A stretch of 64,000 nt of DNA, from contig NZ_CP046619.1 in the NCBI RefSeq assembly GCF_009755725.1, positions 2,604,001-2,668,000 of the forward strand. The letters are read 5' to 3'. How positions within the stretch are numbered: position 1 is the first letter of the stretch; each line of letters begins with the position of its first letter. The notes beneath the pieces were generated by a model. It did no database searches and was not told where the DNA came from. It worked only from the letters and a program-made list of their open reading frames with translations. The translations under genes were made by a program, and so were the position numbers. The DNA is from Diaminobutyricimonas sp. LJ205 (GTDB taxonomy: Bacteria; Actinomycetota; Actinomycetes; Actinomycetales; Microbacteriaceae). Positions 38,160 to 47,110 of the stretch are shown here, one piece after another.

Positions 38160-38810
38160 CTACGCTCCCTTCACGGCGTTGCGGACGAATACGAGGCGGC
38201 CGCGGGAACCGGGAACGGCACCCTTGACCAGCAGCAGGCCCTTCTCGGCGTCAACCGAGTGCACCTTGAGGTTCAGCACGGTGACGCGCTCGCCACCCAT
38301 GCGACCGGCCATGCGCATGCCCTTGAAGACACGGCTGGGGGTCGACGAGGCGCCGATGGAGCCCGGCTTGCGGTGGTTGCGGTGCGCACCGTGGGAGGCG
38401 CTGACACCCTTGAAGTTGTGACGCTTCATGACACCGGCGAAGCCCTTGCCCTTGCTGGTGCCGACGACGTCGACCAGCTGGCCGGCCTCGAAGATGTCGA
38501 CAGTCAGCTCCTGGCCGAGGGTGTACTCAGCGGCATCCGCGGTACGAACCTCGGTGAGGTGACGGCGCGGCGTGACGCCGGCCTTGTCGAAGTGGCCGGC
38601 AGCAGGCTTGTTCACCTTGCGCGGGTCGATCTGGCCGGCAGCGATCTGAACGGCGCTGTAGCCGTCGACATCCGCGGACCGGAGCTGGGTGACGACGTTC
38701 GGGTTGATCTGAACGACGGTCACGGGAACGAGCTTGTTGTTCTCGTCCCACACCTGGGTCATACCGAGCTTCGTACCCAGCAGGCCCTTTGTTGTCTTTG
38801 TCGTAGACAT
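38160..38810 (-). CDS. rplC: 50S ribosomal protein L3
   Basis: A 216-aa L3. [20 protein letters not shown] and the loop approaching the peptidyl-transferase centre, [20 protein letters not shown], which includes the Gln-equivalent position. Eight nt after rpsJ. Confidence 0.97.
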   Translation of the reverse strand: MSTTKTTKGLLGTKLGMTQVWDENNKLVPVTVVQINPNVVTQLRSADVDGYSAVQIAAGQIDPRKVNKPAAGHFDKAGVTPRRHLTEVRTADAAEYTLGQELTVDIFEAGQLVDVVGTSKGKGFAGVMKRHNFKGVSASHGAHRNHRKPGSIGASSTPSRVFKGMRMAGRMGGERVTVLNLKVHSVDAEKGLLLVKGAVPGSRGRLVFVRNAVKGA

Positions 38811-38818
38811 GGGTCTCC

Positions 38819-39127
38819 TTAGAGCTTGATCTCGATATTGACGTCGGCGGGCAGGTCGAGACGCATGAGCGAGTCGACGGCCTTCGGCGTCGGGTCAATG
38901 ATGTCGATCAGCCGCTTGTGGGTGCGCTTCTCGAAGTGCTCACGGCTGTCCTTGTACTTGTGAGGCGAACGGATCACAACGACCACGTTCTTCTCAGTCG
39001 GAAGGGGCACCGGACCCACCACGGTCGCACCCGCACGGGTCACCGTGTCGACGATCTTGCGCGCCGAGGTGTCGATGACCTCGTGGTCATACGACTTAAG
39101 TCGGATGCGGATCTTCTGTCCCGCCAT
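38819..39127 (-). CDS. rpsJ: 30S ribosomal protein S10
   Basis: A 102-aa S10 (also the transcription antitermination partner NusE). [20 protein letters not shown] and [20 protein letters not shown]. First gene of the long S10-spc transcript. Confidence 0.97.
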   Translation of the reverse strand: MAGQKIRIRLKSYDHEVIDTSARKIVDTVTRAGATVVGPVPLPTEKNVVVVIRSPHKYKDSREHFEKRTHKRLIDIIDPTPKAVDSLMRLDLPADVNIEIKL

Positions 39128-39310
39128 GTCTGACTCTCTCTCCTGTCAAGGCGTCATACATCCCGAAGGCTGCATTGGACGCCGTAGTAGCACTACTGCT
39201 GTCGCACCACTGTTTTTCTGTCAACAACTAACCGCTCCCCGCCACTCGCGGGAGCCTGTGCTGGGCACAGACGTATCCCCGGTCGTAAACGAAGGTTTGA
39301 TTTAAGTCTT
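39128..39310 (-). promoter_or_regulatory. upstream region and probable leader of the S10 operon
   Basis: Non-coding. A consensus -35-like TTGACA lies near 39220-39226 on the minus strand, but no convincing -10 stands 16-18 nt away. Small hairpins: GCTCCCCGC/GCGGGAGC near 39231-39252 and CTGTGC/GCACAG at 39256-39270. The operon promoter is presumably here, but I cannot fix it. Confidence 0.4.
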
Positions 39311-39531
39311 GTTCTGCTACCCGCGGCCTAGGATCGTGTCGCTCGATGGCGATTCCCTATGCACTGCCTGGCAGTGATTCGCGCAAAACGCGCAAAATAT
39401 TGAACTAGACGAGTTTGCCACACCCCGGGCATTGCTGCAACCCGGGCGTGTCGCGCGGGACGATGCCCGGGCGTGTCGCGGTGGGTTTCGGAGGGGTCCG
39501 CGGGGCGCGGGCGGGGCGCATTTGGGGCGTT

Positions 39532-39591
39532 TGTGCCCGTTTGGTACGTCTGTGCCCGCTCGCACATGCACGGTCGTACCTAGCGGGCACA
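39532..39591. repeat. 60-nt palindromic repeat, copy A
   Basis: Core TGTGCCCG ... CGGGCACA, 60 nt, imperfect palindrome; the symmetry continues outward to GCGT/ACGC (39527-39596), giving 24 of 29 paired positions. Internal GGTACGTC and GTCGTACC arms are shared with copies B, C and D. The surrounding stretch 39311-39875 has no credible gene; it contains short direct repeats (CCCGGGCGTGTCGCG twice near 39440-39480). Confidence 0.75.
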
Positions 39592-39689
39592 CACGCCCGC
39601 GGGCGGGGCGGGCCGGTGCCTGGTGACGGCGCGCTGACGAGGAGGAGCACGCGGGCGGCGCCGCCCGGGTGGCTGCTCAGCCTGGCTCC

Positions 39690-39749
39690 TGTGCCCGCCC
39701 GGTACATCTGTGCCCGCTCGAGCGTGCCCAGTCGTACCCAACGGGCACA
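39690..39749. repeat. 60-nt palindromic repeat, copy B
   Basis: Same 60-nt core as copy A (TGTGCCCG ... CGGGCACA) with centre CCCGCTCGAGCG. Lies 126 nt before the likely start of the AbiEi-like gene. Confidence 0.75.
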
Positions 39750-39875
39750 CACGGTCGCGGCACGGCGTCACCGCGCTGCCGTAGCTGCTCCTCAACGAGG
39801 GGCATGACCGCCACTTGCCCACAGATCGCGAAGAACGGATGCCGCCGGCTCTGCCTCCCGCGGACGATCGACTAC

Positions 39876-40835
39876 ATGGCTTCCGGACGGTTCCCCGAGC
39901 TCCGCTTCGTGCACGCACTCACGGGCATCGACGAGACCCGCCACCAGCTTGCGCGAGCCGCAAGGCGCGGCCTCCAGCACCGGGTGGCACGCGGCGTCTA
40001 TACCGATACCGCGCGGTGGACCGCTTTCAGCCCCAGGCAGCAGTACCTCGCACGCGTGCTCGCTATCGCCGACACGCGCCACAATCGGCCAGTCATCTCG
40101 CACTGGTCCGCCGCTGCGCTGCATGGACTTCCGGCGCTGGGCGGTTGGCCAGCAACGGTGCACATCACAACGGCCCCGACATCCACTGCCCGATCGCGCG
40201 GCGGCGTGGTCAAGCATGCACTCGCGCTCGGCGACGCCGACGTGGTCGAGATCGACGGCATGCTCGTCACCAGCCTGGAACGCACGATCGTGGACATCGC
40301 GGTGGCGGCCACGTTCATGACGGCAGTGGTCATGGCCGATCATGCGCTGCTCGTTGATCGCTTCGCGCGCACGCCTCCGTTGACGACGAAGGCCGAGCTA
40401 ATCGCAGCGTGGGACAGCCGCCTTCCGTTCAAGGGCCACCGGCGCGCGGAATTGGTTCTCGAGTTCGCAGAGACGAAGTCGCACACCCCAATCGAGTCGG
40501 TCAGCCGGGTCAACATGTTCGTCATCGGATGCCCCAGACCCGAGTTGCAGGTACCGCACTACGATCACGACGGTTTCGTCGGCGATCCGGACTTCACCTG
40601 GAAGGCCTACCGGATGCTCGGCGAAGCAGACGGCGACCGCAAGTACCTGGATGAGGCGTATCGCAGTGGGCGGACCGTCGAGGAAGTGCTGCGCGATGAG
40701 AAGATCCGCGAGGACCGGCTGCGGGCGCTCGGCAACGGCATGTCGCGTTGGCGGTGGAAGGTCGCGCGCGACCCTGGCCTGCTCAGGCGACACCTGCTGG
40801 CGGCGGGCCTCCCAATGGGCATCCCCTGGCGATAG
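39876..40835 (+). CDS. AbiEi-like protein (type IV toxin-antitoxin antitoxin family) with nuclease-like C-terminus
   Basis: A 319-aa protein. The N-terminal part (residues ~12-75, TGIDETRHQLARAARRGLQH, then RVARGVYTD) resembles the winged-helix AbiEi antitoxin domain; a middle region contains SHWSAAALHGLP and LERTIVDIAV, typical of the family. The C-terminus (~205-310) resembles DUF559/Vsr-like folds (TPIESVSRVNMFVIGCPRPE, GDPDFTWKAYRMLGEADGDR). No AbiEii toxin gene is adjacent. Flanked on both sides by two copies of a 60-nt palindrome. ATG 39876 is preferred; ATG 39804 is an in-frame alternative. One of few plus-strand genes here and likely accessory. Confidence 0.75.
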   Translation: MASGRFPELRFVHALTGIDETRHQLARAARRGLQHRVARGVYTDTARWTAFSPRQQYLARVLAIADTRHNRPVISHWSAAALHGLPALGGWPATVHITTAPTSTARSRGGVVKHALALGDADVVEIDGMLVTSLERTIVDIAVAATFMTAVVMADHALLVDRFARTPPLTTKAELIAAWDSRLPFKGHRRAELVLEFAETKSHTPIESVSRVNMFVIGCPRPELQVPHYDHDGFVGDPDFTWKAYRMLGEADGDRKYLDEAYRSGRTVEEVLRDEKIREDRLRALGNGMSRWRWKVARDPGLLRRHLLAAGLPMGIPWR

Positions 40836-40877
40836 GGCGGGTACCACTCGGCGCTCCCAGGCACCGCGGTGTGCGTG

Positions 40878-40937
40878 TGTGCTCGTCTGGTACGACTGGG
40901 CCTGCTCGAGCAGGCACAGATGCATCGAGGGGGCACA
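40878..40937. repeat. 60-nt palindromic repeat, copy C
   Basis: TGTGCTCG ... GGGGCACA, 60 nt, centre CCTGCTCGAGCAGG. Begins 43 nt after the AbiEi-like stop codon, so it may also end that transcript. The gap 40836-41183 holds this and copy D and no gene. Confidence 0.7.
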
Positions 40938-41035
40938 AACGCCGGCTGAGCCCCAGCCCGGTCGGCACCGCCCCCGCACCCGTCTCCGCGTCAGCGCGTC
41001 CGCAACCGGCATCCCCGCCCCGTCCCGCGAGTGTT

Positions 41036-41095
41036 CGTGCCTGCTCGGTACGTTCGTGCCCGCTCGAGCGGGCTCGGATATACCTAGCGGGCACA
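41036..41095. repeat. 60-nt palindromic repeat, copy D
   Basis: CGTGCCTG ... CGGGCACA, 60 nt, centre CCCGCTCGAGCGGG with a perfect inner stem; right arm ACCTAGCGGGCACA is identical to that of copy A. Confidence 0.72.
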
Positions 41096-41183
41096 GACGC
41101 GGCAGGCGGGCAGGGAAAGGCTCGCGGGCTCGGCTGGCGGGCGGGGAGGACCAGCTGTCGACCAGCGCGCGGGGACGACCGCG

Positions 41184-42152
41184 CTACTCGTAGAGCAGCG
41201 CTCGCAGCTCGGACTCCGCCGAGTCGAGGCGGCGGGGGTCGATCGTCTCGCCGGTCAGGTAGTGGTCGACCAGGCGCGGGTCGACGTAGCTCTTGCGGGC
41301 GATCGCCGGGGTGTTGCCGAGTTCGTCGGCGGCATCCCGCATCGCCTGCGCGATCACCATCGCGCGCGCCCGGTGGGTCGGCATCGGTCCCTGCTTCGCG
41401 AGCGACTTCGCCGCGGCGACCGTGCCGTGCAGCGTGCGGAAGTCCTTCGCGGTGAAGTCGCCGCCGGTGCGTTCCCGCACGTAGTCGTTGATCTCGGCGG
41501 GGACGAGCGGATGCCACGCGTCCGCGTTGCGGTAGGCCAGCAGCCGTGCGCGCGGTCCACGCCGCTTCAGCCCCTGCACGACCGAGGCGAGGTCGGCGTC
41601 GGTGATCTCCGAGGACCACTCCTGGCCACTCTTACCGGGAAACTCCAGCGCGACCGTGTCGCCGCTGACGCGCGCGTGCGCGCCCAGCAGCGTGCACAGT
41701 CCGATGCTGCCGTGCGCGGCGGCGTACTGCTCCGAGCCGATGCGCAGACGGCCGGTGTCGAGCATCCGAAACGCTGTTGCCAGGGCACGCTCCCGGTCAG
41801 GCTGGTTCCGGCGCAGGTCGATCGTGACCAGCCGGCGCGCGGTGGGCAGCGACTCGGCGAGGGCGAGCGCGCGGTCGTACTTGCTGCGGTCCTGCTTCTC
41901 GCGCCAGCCGGGGTGGTACAGGTACTGGCGTCGGCCGGCGGTATCAACCCCGGTGGCTTGGATGTGACCGTTCGGCCACGGGCAGATCCAGACGTTCGTC
42001 CACGCCGGCGGGATGGCCAGCGACTCGAATCGTGCCCGCAGCTCCGGGTCGGTGACGGTCTCGCCGTCCGCGTCGCGATAAGAGAACCCGCGCCCGGAGC
42101 GGACGCGGGTGAATCCCGTTCCCGACGCATCGCTGCGCCGCAGCCGCGGCAA
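41184..42152 (-). CDS. DNA topoisomerase IB (eukaryotic/poxvirus-like)
   Basis: A 322-aa type IB topoisomerase relaxing supercoils through a 3'-phosphotyrosine. N-terminal clamp (IPPAWTNVWICPWPNGHIQA), the catalytic domain residues in RLRIGSEQYAAAHGSIGLCT, KDFRTLHGTVAAAK, and the nucleophile Tyr289 in PAIARKSYVDPRLVDHY. The start appears to be TTG 42152 directly after the preceding TAG; MPRLRRSDASG is the family N-terminus. Accessory gene found in many Actinobacteria. Confidence 0.92.
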   Translation of the reverse strand: MPRLRRSDASGTGFTRVRSGRGFSYRDADGETVTDPELRARFESLAIPPAWTNVWICPWPNGHIQATGVDTAGRRQYLYHPGWREKQDRSKYDRALALAESLPTARRLVTIDLRRNQPDRERALATAFRMLDTGRLRIGSEQYAAAHGSIGLCTLLGAHARVSGDTVALEFPGKSGQEWSSEITDADLASVVQGLKRRGPRARLLAYRNADAWHPLVPAEINDYVRERTGGDFTAKDFRTLHGTVAAAKSLAKQGPMPTHRARAMVIAQAMRDAADELGNTPAIARKSYVDPRLVDHYLTGETIDPRRLDSAESELRALLYE

Positions 42153-42362
42153 CTACTCGTCACCCACTCGCTTGTCGACGTTCTCGCGGGCGTCGTCGAC
42201 CTGTTTCTCGAACTTGCCGCCGGTCACCTTGTTCACGGCATCGGCCACGCCACCGAGGATCTTGTCGCTGACATCCTCGGCCTGCTCGCTCTTCAGTGCG
42301 TCCTTGACCTTGTCGTCGTTCAGAAACTCCTGCGCCTTCTTGGTGACGTCGTCGATACCCAT
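42153..42362 (-). CDS. Rv0909/MT0933-type antitoxin-like small protein
   Basis: A 69-aa charged, helical protein (MGIDDVTKKAQEFLNDDKVK, ... GGVADAVNKVTGGKFEKQVD) matching the MT0933-like antitoxin family. Ends immediately before the topoisomerase start, so the two are co-transcribed. No toxin partner is adjacent; the family name is by homology and many members are solitary, CsbD-like stress proteins in appearance. Confidence 0.82.
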   Translation of the reverse strand: MGIDDVTKKAQEFLNDDKVKDALKSEQAEDVSDKILGGVADAVNKVTGGKFEKQVDDARENVDKRVGDE

Positions 42363-42419
42363 CGTGCAATCCCTTCGTCGGCAGTGGTGTGCCGCCACCC
42401 TAGAACCGGGTCGCCGGGC

Positions 42420-42884
42420 TCACAAGGGCAGCTCGTGGCCTGCTGCGCGAGCGGGAGCATCCGGGACCAGCCGCCGCGCGATCGCGAGATGCGTGATCAG
42501 CACGGCCATCACCGCCGACAGGAAGAACTCGGCACTGGCTACCCCGACGAGGAAGACCCCGAGCTCCGCCCACGGCCCGCCGCCCGCGCTGAGGGCGGCG
42601 GCGAGGGCGACATTCGCAATCGCGATCACCAGTGCCGTCAGCAGGTGGGTCAGGATGGCTCGGCCGACGCGTCTCGCCGGGATCAGACGATTCGCGATAT
42701 ACAGCGCCACCACCCAGACCAGAAACGCGATCCCGACGAGGACGACGAATACCTGTATCGACGTAACGATCAGCGGGGTGTTGTCCGAAGAGAGGGCAGC
42801 GGCCAGGAGCATCGAGAGCAACACCGACAACACGAAGGTGATCCCTGCGGCGATAGCCGTGAGCCTGATGGGCGCGTGTCTCAT
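42420..42884 (-). CDS. hypothetical four-helix membrane protein
   Basis: A 154-aa protein with four hydrophobic segments (~8-30, 37-60, 80-103, 110-135) and short loops, no motif recognised. ATG 42884. It is 57 nt upstream of the antitoxin-like gene and may be co-transcribed. Located between the tuf terminator and the topoisomerase cluster. Confidence 0.72.
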   Translation of the reverse strand: MRHAPIRLTAIAAGITFVLSVLLSMLLAAALSSDNTPLIVTSIQVFVVLVGIAFLVWVVALYIANRLIPARRVGRAILTHLLTALVIAIANVALAAALSAGGGPWAELGVFLVGVASAEFFLSAVMAVLITHLAIARRLVPDAPARAAGHELPL

Positions 42885-42979
42885 GCGGCGACAGTAGAGC
42901 ACGGACGCAGGCTCTGTCGATGCGCGGGAGCAGCCCTGCCCCGTCTTTCCCGAGCGATCCCGCGCGCAGAAACGACGAA

Positions 42980-43005
42980 GGGGCCGAGCCTTTCGGCTCG
43001 ACCCC
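42980..43005 (-). terminator. terminator after tuf
   Basis: GGGGCCGAGCC/GGCTCGACCCC, an 11-bp stem with one G-T pair and a TTTC loop, followed on the minus strand by TTCGTCGTTTC. Ends the rpsL-rpsG-fusA-tuf transcript. Confidence 0.75.
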
Positions 43006-43014
43006 TTGTCTGAT

Positions 43015-43053
43015 GGTTTCGAGACGGCCGGAACGGCCTCCTCAACCAGCGGG
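43015..43053. repeat. second-family interspersed repeat directly after tuf
   Basis: GGTTTCGAGACG ... CTCCTCAACCAGCGGG with a shortened centre (GCCGGAACGGCC). Lies 2 nt past the tuf stop. Related copies are at 62737-62785 (intergenic) and 58727-58775 (inside pilT). Confidence 0.7.
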
Positions 43054-43055
43054 TG

Positions 43056-44251
43056 TTACTTGATGATCTTCGTGACCGTACCGGCACCCACGGTGCGTCC
43101 ACCCTCACGGATGGCGAAGCCGAGGCCCTCTTCCATGGCGATGGGCTGGATCAGCTCAACGGTCATGTCAGTGGTGTCGCCGGGCATGACCATCTCGGTG
43201 CCCTCGGGCAGCGTGATGACGCCGGTGACGTCGGTGGTGCGGAAGTAGAACTGCGGACGGTAGTTCGCGTAGAACGGGTTGTGACGGCCACCCTCATCCT
43301 TGGACAGGATGTATGGGCAGTGCCCTCGAAGTTGGTGTGAGGGGTCACGGAGCCCGGCTTGACGACAACCTGGCCGCGCTCAACGTCTTCGCGCTTGGTG
43401 CCGCGGAGCAGGAGGCCACAGTTCTCGCCAGCCCACGCCTCGTCGAGCTGCTTGTGGAACATCTCGATACCGGTGACCGTGGTCTTCTGCGTCGGGCGGA
43501 TGCCGACGATCTCGACCTCGGAGTTGATCGCGAGGGTTCCACGCTCGGCGCGGCCGGTGACGACGGTTCCACGACCGGTGATCGTGAAGACATCCTCGAT
43601 CGGCATGAGGAACGGCTTGTCGCGGTCGCGAACCGGGTCGGGGATGTTCTCGTCCGCGGCCTCCATGAGGTCGAGGATGGACTGGGTCCACTTCTCGTCA
43701 CCCTCGAGTGCCTTAAGGCCCGAAACGCGAACGACAGGTGCGTTCTCGCCGTCGAAGCCCTGGCTCGAGAGCAGCTCGCGAACCTCGAGCTCAACGAGCT
43801 CCAGGATCTCCTCGTCGTCGACCATGTCGGACTTGTTCAGCGCGACCATGAGGTACGGAACGCCGACCTGCTTGGCGAGCAGAACGTGCTCACGGGTCTG
43901 AGCCATCGGGCCGTCGGTGGCGGCGACCACGAGGATCGCGCCGTCCATCTGGGCAGCACCGGTGATCATGTTCTTGATGTAGTCGGCGTGACCGGGGGCG
44001 TCGACGTGCGCGTAGTGGCGCTTCGGCGTCTCGTACTCGATGTGCGAGATGTTGATGGTGATACCACGCTGCCGCTCCTCAGGAGCGGAGTCGATAGTCG
44101 CGAAGTCGCGCTGCACGTTGGTGGCCGACGGGAACTTGTCAGCAAGCACCTTCGAGATCGCGGCAGACAGCGTGGTCTTTCCGTGGTCGACGTGACCGAT
44201 CGTTCCGATGTTTACGTGCGGCTTGGTCCGCTCGAACTTGGCCTTAGCCAC
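43056..44251 (-). CDS. tuf: elongation factor Tu, reading frame broken by a 2-nt insertion
   Basis: The frame from GTG 44251 encodes EF-Tu domains I-II ([18 protein letters not shown]-loop, [13 protein letters not shown]) as far as [10 protein letters not shown]. At about 43313-43316 two extra bases (TG on the plus strand) shift the frame, and translation would run on to a nonsense C-terminus ending at 43163. Beyond the insertion the correct frame resumes as [18 protein letters not shown] and ends TVTKIIK at TAA 43056. Removing 2 nt gives exactly 397 aa, the family length. EF-Tu is essential and no second tuf copy is seen here, so a sequencing or assembly error is more likely than a true mutation. 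Confidence 0.93.
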
Positions 44252-44350
44252 TGTGGGTCCTCCTCAGGACTCGTGAGCAGGCATCCGACTGGAATGCCGG
44301 ATGCTCTACCGATTTGTGTGTACTTACTTTAGTTGTTCGCTGGTGGGATT

Positions 44351-44376
44351 GGAGACGCCGCCGAAACGGCGCCTCC
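44351..44376 (-). other. hairpin in the fusA-tuf gap
   Basis: GGAGaCGCCG/CGGCGcCTCC, 10-bp stem with one mismatch, 18 nt after the fusA stop. The 143-nt gap otherwise holds a small inverted repeat GGCATCC/AATGCC and the tuf ribosome site GAGGAGGA. Could modulate the ratio of tuf to fusA; no proof. Confidence 0.4.
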
Positions 44377-44394
44377 CCCGTCTGCTGAGAAGGG

Positions 44395-46509
44395 CTATTC
44401 GCCCTTGCTCTTCTGGATGATCTCGTCGGCAACCGCCTTGGGGACCTCCGCGTAGGACTCGAAGGTCATCGAGTACACGGCGCGGCCGGAGGTCTTCGAC
44501 CTCAGGTCACCCACGTATCCGAACATCTCCGACAGCGGCACGTTGGCGCGAACGACCTTGACGCCGGTGGCATCCTCCATGGACTGGATCTGACCGCGGC
44601 GCGAGTTCAGGTCGCCGATAACGTCACCCATGTATTCCTCAGGGGTGCGCACCTCGACGGCCATGAGCGGCTCGAGCAGAACCGGGTTCGCCTTCCTCGC
44701 GGCCTCCTTGTAGGCCATCGAGCCGGCGATCTTGAACGCCATCTCCGAAGAGTCGACGTCGTGGTATGCGCCATCCAGCAGGACGGCCTTCACACCGACG
44801 GTGGGGAAGCCAGCGAGGACACCGACGTTCATGGCGTCCTGGATACCGGCGTCGACCGACGGGATGTACTCACGAGGCACGCGACCACCGGTGACGGCGT
44901 TCTCGAACTCGTAGGTCTTGTCGGCGGTCACCTCGAGCGGCTCAAGCGAGATCTGCACCTTGGCGAACTGACCGGATCCACCGGTCTGCTTCTTGTGGGT
45001 GTAGTCGTGCTTGTCCACCTTGCGACGCAGGGTCTCGCGGTAGGCGACCTGCGGCTTACCGACGTTGGCCTCAACCTTAAACTCGCGCTTCATGCGGTCA
45101 ACGAGGATGTCCAGGTGAAGCTCACCCATACCCTTGATGACCGTCTGCCCGGTCTCGTGGTTCTGCTCGACGCGGAACGTCGGGTCTTCCTCGGCGAGCT
45201 TCTGGATCGCGGTGCCGAGCTTCTCCTGGTCGGCCTTGGTCTTGGGCTCGATGGCGACCTCGATCACCGGCTCGGGGAAGGTCATCGACTCGAGAACGAC
45301 CTGGTTGTTCGGGTCGCACAGGGTGTCACCGGTGGTGGTGTCCTTCAGGCCGATGACCGCGTAGATGTGGCCAGCGGTGACGCCGTCAACCGGGTTCTCC
45401 TTGTTGGCGTACATCTGGAAGATCTTGCCGATGCGCTCCTTCTTCTGCTTGGTGGAGTTCGCAACAGCGGCACCACTCTCAAGCTTTCCGGAGTACACGC
45501 GCACGTAGGTCAGACGACCGAAGAACGGGTGCACGGCAACCTTGAACGCCAGAGCCGCGAAGGGCTCGTCGGCGGAAGGCTTGCGCAGGATGATCTTCTC
45601 TTCGTCGCGCGGGTCGCGCGCCTCGGTGGCGGGCACGTCGAGCGGGCTGGGGAGGTAGTCCACAACCGCGTCGAGCATGGGCTGAACACCGCGGTTCTTG
45701 AACGCCGAGCCACAGAGGACCGGGTAGATCTCGCTGTTCACGGTGAGCTTGCGGATCGCGCCCTTGATCTCGGCCACGGTCAGCTCTTCGCCACCGAAGT
45801 ACTTCTCCATGAGCGCGTCGTCGGTCTCGGCGACGACCTCGAGCAGCGCGGTGCGGTACTCGTTGGCCTTGTCGACGAGGTCGGCCGGGATGGGCTCGAT
45901 CTCGTACGAGGCGCCCAGGGTGACGTCACCCTTGGAGTCGCCACGCCAGGTGAGTGCGCGCATCTCGACGAGGTCGACGACACCCTCGAATTCGGACTCC
46001 ATACCGATCGGCAGCTGCAGCACCAGCGGCTTGGCGCCGAGGCGCTTCACGATGGTGTCGACGGTGAAGTAGAAGTCAGCACCGAGCTTGTCCATCTTGT
46101 TGACGAAGCAGATGCGCGGGACGTCGTACTTGTCAGCCTGACGCCAGACGGTCTCGGACTGGGGCTCGACGCCCTCCTTGCCGTCGAAGACGGCAACGGC
46201 ACCATCGAGCACGCGGAGCGAACGCTCCACCTCGACGGTGAAGTCGACGTGACCGGGGGTGTCGATGATGTTGATCTGGTTGTTGTTCCAGAAACAGGTC
46301 ACAGCAGCAGACGTGATGGTGATGCCACGCTCCTGCTCCTGCTCCATCCAGTCGGTGGTCGCCGCGCCGTCGTGGGTCTCGCCCAGCTTGCGGTTGACGC
46401 CCGTGTAGAACAGGATGCGCTCGGTCGTGGTGGTCTTGCCGGCATCGATGTGCGCCATGATGCCGATGTTGCGGACCTTGTTCAGGTCGGTGAGCACTTC
46501 CTGTGCCAC
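44395..46509 (-). CDS. fusA: elongation factor G
   Basis: A 704-aa translational GTPase. G1 [21 protein letters not shown]3 DTPGHVDF, G4 NKMD and the switch [13 protein letters not shown] are intact; domain IV tip and domain V ([20 protein letters not shown]) follow. Drives tRNA-mRNA translocation. GTG 46509 start; third gene of the str operon, 130 nt after rpsG. Confidence 0.97.
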   Translation of the reverse strand: MAQEVLTDLNKVRNIGIMAHIDAGKTTTTERILFYTGVNRKLGETHDGAATTDWMEQEQERGITITSAAVTCFWNNNQINIIDTPGHVDFTVEVERSLRVLDGAVAVFDGKEGVEPQSETVWRQADKYDVPRICFVNKMDKLGADFYFTVDTIVKRLGAKPLVLQLPIGMESEFEGVVDLVEMRALTWRGDSKGDVTLGASYEIEPIPADLVDKANEYRTALLEVVAETDDALMEKYFGGEELTVAEIKGAIRKLTVNSEIYPVLCGSAFKNRGVQPMLDAVVDYLPSPLDVPATEARDPRDEEKIILRKPSADEPFAALAFKVAVHPFFGRLTYVRVYSGKLESGAAVANSTKQKKERIGKIFQMYANKENPVDGVTAGHIYAVIGLKDTTTGDTLCDPNNQVVLESMTFPEPVIEVAIEPKTKADQEKLGTAIQKLAEEDPTFRVEQNHETGQTVIKGMGELHLDILVDRMKREFKVEANVGKPQVAYRETLRRKVDKHDYTHKKQTGGSGQFAKVQISLEPLEVTADKTYEFENAVTGGRVPREYIPSVDAGIQDAMNVGVLAGFPTVGVKAVLLDGAYHDVDSSEMAFKIAGSMAYKEAARKANPVLLEPLMAVEVRTPEEYMGDVIGDLNSRRGQIQSMEDATGVKVVRANVPLSEMFGYVGDLRSKTSGRAVYSMTFESYAEVPKAVADEIIQKSKGE

Positions 46510-46574
46510 AGGTTTCCTCCGTTAGTGGGGTTCGAGCGGTTTCGCGCGGATGCGGTCTACCGGTTAGGGATCCG

Positions 46575-46631
46575 GCCTCGGGCCTGTCTACCCCCGACAG
46601 CTGAACAGTCGGTGACGGATAGGCCCGAGGC
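46575..46631 (-). other. large stem-loop in the rpsG-fusA gap
   Basis: Arms GCCTCGGGCCT (46575-46585) and AGGCCCGAGGC (46621-46631), perfectly complementary, enclose a smaller CCGAC/GTCGG stem. Its position 8 nt after rpsG suggests RNA processing or attenuation between rpsG and fusA. Confidence 0.5.
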
Positions 46632-46639
46632 GGATGCCG

Positions 46640-47110
46640 CTACCAGCGGTAGTGCGCGAAGGCCTTGTTCGACTCAGCCATCTTGTGGGTGTCTTCGCGA
46701 CGCTTGACAGCGGCGCCGAGACCGTTGGACGCGTCGAGGATCTCGTTCATGAGACGCTCGGTCATCGTCTTCTCGCGGCGAGCCTTCGCGTAGCTGGTGA
46801 GCCAGCGCAGCGCGAGGGTGTTGGCGCGGTGAGGCTTGACCTCGACCGGCACCTGGTAGGTCGAGCCACCGACGCGGCGGCTGCGGACCTCAAGGGTGGG
46901 GCGAACGTTGTCGAGCGCCTTCTTCAGGGTGACGACGGCGTCCTGGCCGTTCTTCGAGGCAACGCCGGCGAGGGCACCGTAGACGATGCGCTCGGCGATG
47001 GCCTTCTTGCCGTCAAGCAGGATCTTGTTGACGAGCTGGCTGACGATGGGCGCACCGTAAACCGGGTCGGCGACGACGGGGCGCTTAGGAGCTGGTCCCT
47101 TGCGAGGCAT
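46640..47110 (-). CDS. rpsG: 30S ribosomal protein S7
   Basis: A 156-aa S7, [20 protein letters not shown] and the C-terminal [21 protein letters not shown] 47110 overlaps the rpsL stop (TAATG), so the longer upstream frame is rejected. Nucleates 30S head assembly. Confidence 0.97.
   Translation of the reverse strand: MPRKGPAPKRPVVADPVYGAPIVSQLVNKILLDGKKAIAERIVYGALAGVASKNGQDAVVTLKKALDNVRPTLEVRSRRVGGSTYQVPVEVKPHRANTLALRWLTSYAKARREKTMTERLMNEILDASNGLGAAVKRREDTHKMAESNKAFAHYRW

Noticed and set aside
39804-39875. Longer start (ATG 39804) for the AbiEi-like gene
   Set aside because: The extra 24 residues (Cys/Arg-rich) do not resemble the family N-terminus, which begins close to the ATG at 39876; kept only as an alternative.
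39527-41095. CRISPR-like array from the four 60-nt repeats
   Set aside because: Spacing is irregular (98, 1128 and 98 nt between copies), copies are divergent palindromes and no cas gene is near.
43313-43316. Programmed frameshift in tuf
   Set aside because: No slippery heptamer or stimulatory structure is evident and tuf genes are not known to need frameshifting; an error in the sequence is more plausible.
44761-46707. Very long plus-strand open frame opposite fusA
   Set aside because: It is the antisense shadow of a well-identified EF-G gene in GC-rich DNA; the translation is low-complexity Val/Leu/Asp-rich and matches no family. The same applies to long plus-strand frames over 289-1632, 2875-4773, 5477-6439, 26862-28223 and 36083-37600.
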